Source: Bacteroidales bacterium UBA1735
Lineage (GTDB): Bacteria; Bacteroidota; Bacteroidia; Bacteroidales; Paludibacteraceae
DNA length: 33,492 bases
Assembly (NCBI GenBank): GCA_002315745.1
Contig: DCID01000032.1
Coordinates: 13,248 to 46,739, forward strand
Direction of reading: 5' to 3'
Positions within the stretch are counted from its first letter, which is position 1; each line of letters begins with the position of its first letter. This document shows positions 31,264 to 33,492 of the stretch, one piece after another. Made by a program: the position numbers and the translations under genes. Below the pieces are notes generated by a model. It saw nothing but the letters and a program-made list of their open reading frames with translations, had not been told where the DNA came from and did not search any database.

Positions 31264-32142
31264 ATGACCAAATTTGAACAACTCTTCAACGAGTACCCGT
31301 TCGCCATGACGAACGAACAAGTGCAAGCACAATGTGCAGAGATTATCAAGAAACATTTTGATGAGAACAACAACCGTGACGTTTGGATGGAGTGTCTGCA
31401 TCAGATTGACCTCACTACGCTTAATGGCGAGGATACCGTGGCTAAAGTCGAAGGTATGGCTAAGAAGGTGAGCGAGTTCCCAACTAAGTTCCCCGGCATC
31501 CCTAACGTAGCAGCTATGTGTGTCTATCCGGCTTTGGCATCGGTAGCACGTCAGAACCTGCCCGATGGTATAGGTGTAGCATGCGTATCGGCTGGTTTCC
31601 CTGCTTCGCAAACGTTCATCGAAGTGAAAGTGGCTGAGACCGCTATGGCGCTCAAAGAGGGTGCTACCGAGATAGATATCGTTATCTCTGTCGGTAAGTT
31701 CCTCGAGGGTCGTTACCAAGAGGTCTTCGACGAGATTAGCGAACTGAAGGCTGTTTGTGGTGATCACCATCTCAAAGTTATTTTGGAGACGGGTGCCCTC
31801 AAGACGGCGGAGAATATATGGAAGGCTTCCATCTTAGCCATGGCTGCTGGTGCGGACTTCATCAAGACCTCTACCGGTAAGATTGCGGTCAATGCGACGC
31901 CCGAGGCTACGTTTGTGATGTGCCAAGCGATCAAAGCATGGAAGGAGCGTACGGGTGTTAAGGTTTGCTATAAACCTGCAGGGGGTGTAGCCACTACCGA
32001 AGAGGCAGTGCAACATTTCACCCTCGTGAAGGAGATCTTAGGTGAGGATTGGCTCAATAACCAATCTTTCCGTTTCGGTGCTAGCCGCTTGGCGAACAAC
32101 CTGCTTTCCTCCATCGTCGGTTCCGAAACCAAATACTTCTAA
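31264..32142 (+). CDS. deoC: Deoxyribose-phosphate aldolase
   Basis: 292 residues, class I aldolase splitting 2-deoxyribose-5-phosphate into glyceraldehyde-3-phosphate and acetaldehyde. Visible: HQIDLTTL with the catalytic Asp, AMCVYPALA, the Schiff-base lysine in DFIKTSTGK and the second lysine in CYKPAGGV. The length of the family varies (about 220-300); this is the longer version. It lies 13 bases after psd. deoC in a lipid and tRNA-modification operon is probably just co-transcription. Confidence 0.95.
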   Translation: MTKFEQLFNEYPFAMTNEQVQAQCAEIIKKHFDENNNRDVWMECLHQIDLTTLNGEDTVAKVEGMAKKVSEFPTKFPGIPNVAAMCVYPALASVARQNLPDGIGVACVSAGFPASQTFIEVKVAETAMALKEGATEIDIVISVGKFLEGRYQEVFDEISELKAVCGDHHLKVILETGALKTAENIWKASILAMAAGADFIKTSTGKIAVNATPEATFVMCQAIKAWKERTGVKVCYKPAGGVATTEEAVQHFTLVKEILGEDWLNNQSFRFGASRLANNLLSSIVGSETKYF

Positions 32143-32181
32143 CCTCTAAACTGTAGCGAAGCGTCCTCTAAACTCTAAACT
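32143..32181 (+). repeat. CTCTAAACT repeats with a degenerate GCGAAGCG core in the deoC-tsaB spacer
   Basis: The spacer contains CCTCTAAACT, then TAGCGAAGCG, then TCCTCTAAACTCTAAACTAAC as adjoining pieces; three CTCTAAAC copies in all. The first repeat begins within two bases of the deoC stop. The AGCGAAGCG core also lies inside the element copies in nfnAB and tsaB. Confidence 0.65.
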
Positions 32182-32184
32182 AAC

Positions 32185-32895
32185 TTGACTATCCTCTGCA
32201 TAGATACTGCAACGCAAGTCTGTTCTGCCGCTATCACGGTAGATGGTGAACCAATCGCCTCTCGTATCCATCGTGAGGGGGCTAACCATGCCCAGTTGTT
32301 ACCTGTTTATATAGAGGAGTTATTAGCTGAACTTCGTCAACGCCACCTGTCTTTGGATGCGGTGGCGTTGTCCGATGGCCCAGGCAGTTATACGGGTTTA
32401 CGTATAGGGGCTGCTACAGCCAAAGGGCTCTGTTATGGGCTCTCTATACATCTCATCCCTATTCACACGACCGAAGTGCTCTGTGCTTCCTATCTCCGAC
32501 AGCGAAGCGGTCTGACTTCTGACAGCGAAGCGGTCTTATGCCCTATGCTCGACGCCCGTCGTATGGAGGTCTACACCGCCCTCTACGACACCGCTATCCA
32601 CGAGCTCACCCCCATCGAAGCTCAAGTCTTCGACGAGGTTCCTACGCAGTCTAGGGAGTCTAGGGCTTCTAGCCCCCTTCTCCTCTTCGGCGACGGCGCC
32701 GAGAAATGTGCCCCCTACTTACCTAATGCCACCTTCGTGCCGGACATTGTCCCCGATGCGGCGGCTATGGGGCATCTCGCAGAGGATAAACTGAAAGCAC
32801 AGGAGGTGATTGCCGGAGTGAACTTGGCGTACTATGAACCTTTTTACTTGAAACAATTTGTGGCGGCGCAGTCGCATGTTAAAGGACTACAATAG
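32185..32895 (+). CDS. tsaB: tRNA threonylcarbamoyladenosine biosynthesis protein TsaB
   Basis: 236 residues from TTG 32185. TsaB is an inactive ASKHA-fold partner that joins TsaD and TsaE in forming t6A37 in ANN-decoding tRNAs. Motifs: ILCIDTATQVCSAAI at the start, GANHAQLLP, LSDGPGSYTGLRIG and CPMLDARRMEVYTALYD, then LFGDGAEKC. The region between HTTEVLCASYL and CPMLDARR carries an insertion made from the repetitive element (codons about 104-117). A second short insertion (about 155-163, QSRESRAS) is encoded by a 9-base tandem repeat. porW overlaps its last 20 bases. Confidence 0.94.
   Translation: MTILCIDTATQVCSAAITVDGEPIASRIHREGANHAQLLPVYIEELLAELRQRHLSLDAVALSDGPGSYTGLRIGAATAKGLCYGLSIHLIPIHTTEVLCASYLRQRSGLTSDSEAVLCPMLDARRMEVYTALYDTAIHELTPIEAQVFDEVPTQSRESRASSPLLLFGDGAEKCAPYLPNATFVPDIVPDAAAMGHLAEDKLKAQEVIAGVNLAYYEPFYLKQFVAAQSHVKGLQ
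32494..32536 (+). repeat. GACAGCGAAGCGGTCT element, two tandem copies in tsaB
   Basis: GACAGCGAAGCGGTCT occurs at 32498-32513 and again at 32521-32536 (period 23 bases). The 20 bases 32494-32513 equal 3962-3981 of nfnAB. The first copy is read in a different frame from the second, and both differ in frame from the nfnAB copy. Confidence 0.85.
32648..32675 (+). repeat. AGTCTAGGG tandem repeat in tsaB
   Basis: Two exact copies of AGTCTAGGG (32648-32656 and 32657-32665) and a partial third, with a small hairpin GGGCT-TCT-AGCCC at 32663-32675. It encodes a linker peptide that I do not expect in TsaB. Confidence 0.7.
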
Positions 32896-33492
32896 ACATA
32901 TCTCCGTAGCCATCATCCTGCTCGTAGGCAGTATGATGCTGCTGTCGTGTTCGACGAAGAAGAACACGGCGGCTACGCGTTCGTTCCATCAGACGAAAGT
33001 TAAGTACAACATCTTCTTCAACGGCAACACCGCTTATGAAGAAGGGTTAATCACGACGATGAAAGCCAATGAGGATGATTTTACCCATATCATCCCCCTT
33101 TATCCAGTGAGCAACCATAAGGCAGCCGAGGCATCCACCTCGCAGATGGATCGTACGATCGAAAAATGTCGTAAGTGCATCAAACTGCACTCTATCAAAG
33201 CCAAACCCAAACCTGATCCTAAGAAGCGTTCCGATCCTGCCTATAAAATATGGCTCCAATCCGAGGAGTTTAATAACCAGATGGGCAACGTTTGGGTGCG
33301 TCTGGGTGAAGCGGAGTTCAATAAGGGAGATTTCTTGGGCAGCATAGGTACACTCACCTATGTCATTCGCCATTATCAGAATGACCCCGATGTGGTGGCA
33401 CGATGCCAATTGACGATGGCTCGCGCTTATGCCGAATTGGATTGGCAATATGAGGCGGAGGATATGATCAATAAGGTCAGTGTAGATGCCTT
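32876..33492 (+). CDS. porW: PorW/SprE-type type IX secretion lipoprotein, 5' part
   Basis: The first 205 codons are visible; the gene runs off the right edge without a stop. Lipoprotein signal with C25 in MMLLSCSTKK. The segment KVKYNIFFNGNTAYEEG with the following stretch of helix-rich, TPR-like sequence (about residues 125-205: VWVRLGEAEFNKGDF, VARCQLTMARAYAEL) matches the N terminus of SprE/PorW, which bridges the T9SS outer-membrane and energised core parts. It starts 20 bases before the tsaB stop. With GldJ in the same window this suggests an active T9SS. The missing C-terminal half leaves some room for another TPR lipoprotein. Confidence 0.85.
   Translation, partial: MLKDYNRHISVAIILLVGSMMLLSCSTKKNTAATRSFHQTKVKYNIFFNGNTAYEEGLITTMKANEDDFTHIIPLYPVSNHKAAEASTSQMDRTIEKCRKCIKLHSIKAKPKPDPKKRSDPAYKIWLQSEEFNNQMGNVWVRLGEAEFNKGDFLGSIGTLTYVIRHYQNDPDVVARCQLTMARAYAELDWQYEAEDMINKVSVDA

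Noticed and set aside
32451..32700. Frameshift or pseudogene in tsaB
   Set aside because: The frame stays open, and conserved motifs both before and after the repeat insertions are in the same frame.

Overview
The window reads as a chromosomal segment of a Bacteroidota bacterium, most likely an uncultured member of the Bacteroidales. Four signs support this. The promoters have the Bacteroidota form (a TTTG-like -33 element, exactly 20 bases, then TAnnTTTG). Shine-Dalgarno sequences are nearly absent. GldJ and PorW/SprE homologues of the type IX secretion / gliding machinery are present. The gene neighbourhoods are typical of the phylum (folP-cdaA; DUF4271-hemD-rnpA-yidD; an NfnA-NfnB fusion). 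Gene content is mostly core housekeeping, and I see no prophage, insertion sequence, integrase or CRISPR array.

Layout. 1-955 (minus): 5' part of ychF and comF. 1035-9443 (plus): operon nadB, nfnAB fusion, miaB and a very large MMPL/RND exporter, closed by a bidirectional terminator. 9525-11529 (minus): gldJ-gcvH. 11735-15443 (plus): folP-cdaA-metG, then a CAU tRNA (15593-15666) and a family 2 glycosyltransferase. 16502-17708 (minus): prmC-recX. 17728-18693 (plus): ribD. 18679-25217 (minus): a nine-gene run read acpP-fabF-asd-U32-DUF4271-hemD-rnpA-yidD-trmD. 25375-29178 (minus): TPR/OmpA-like lipoprotein, small membrane protein, mutL. 29350-33492 (plus): lipoprotein, then SRPBCC protein, psd, deoC, tsaB and the 5' part of porW/sprE. 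No gap without a gene exceeds about 210 bases, and the larger gaps hold the promoters listed.

The unusual content lies between and inside these ordinary genes. (1) The 16-mer GACAGCGAAGCGGTCT occurs three times, inside two unrelated proteins (the NfnB linker and TsaB), and is translated in all three reading frames. It behaves like a small palindromic element inserted into protein-coding genes, comparable in principle to the Rickettsia palindromic elements. (2) Hexamer arrays of coding-strand consensus YAACSA fill the yidD-trmD spacer (13 units) and the spacer before mutL (16 units). A two-unit version sits between asd and the U32 gene. Each array begins exactly at the TAA stop codon of the upstream gene. 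Other tight spacers carry different G-poor, A/C-rich short repeats. (3) Six promoters share CATATAT directly after the -33 element, and one perfect palindrome supplies the -33 elements of both divergent promoters of comF and nadB. (4) comF and prmC each start with GTG four bases after the -7 box, which predicts leaderless mRNAs. (5) The metG terminator loop contains the -33 element of the downstream tRNA promoter.

The calls rest on reading motifs and context by eye. Nothing was searched against databases. The element and array interpretations are inferences from a single window.
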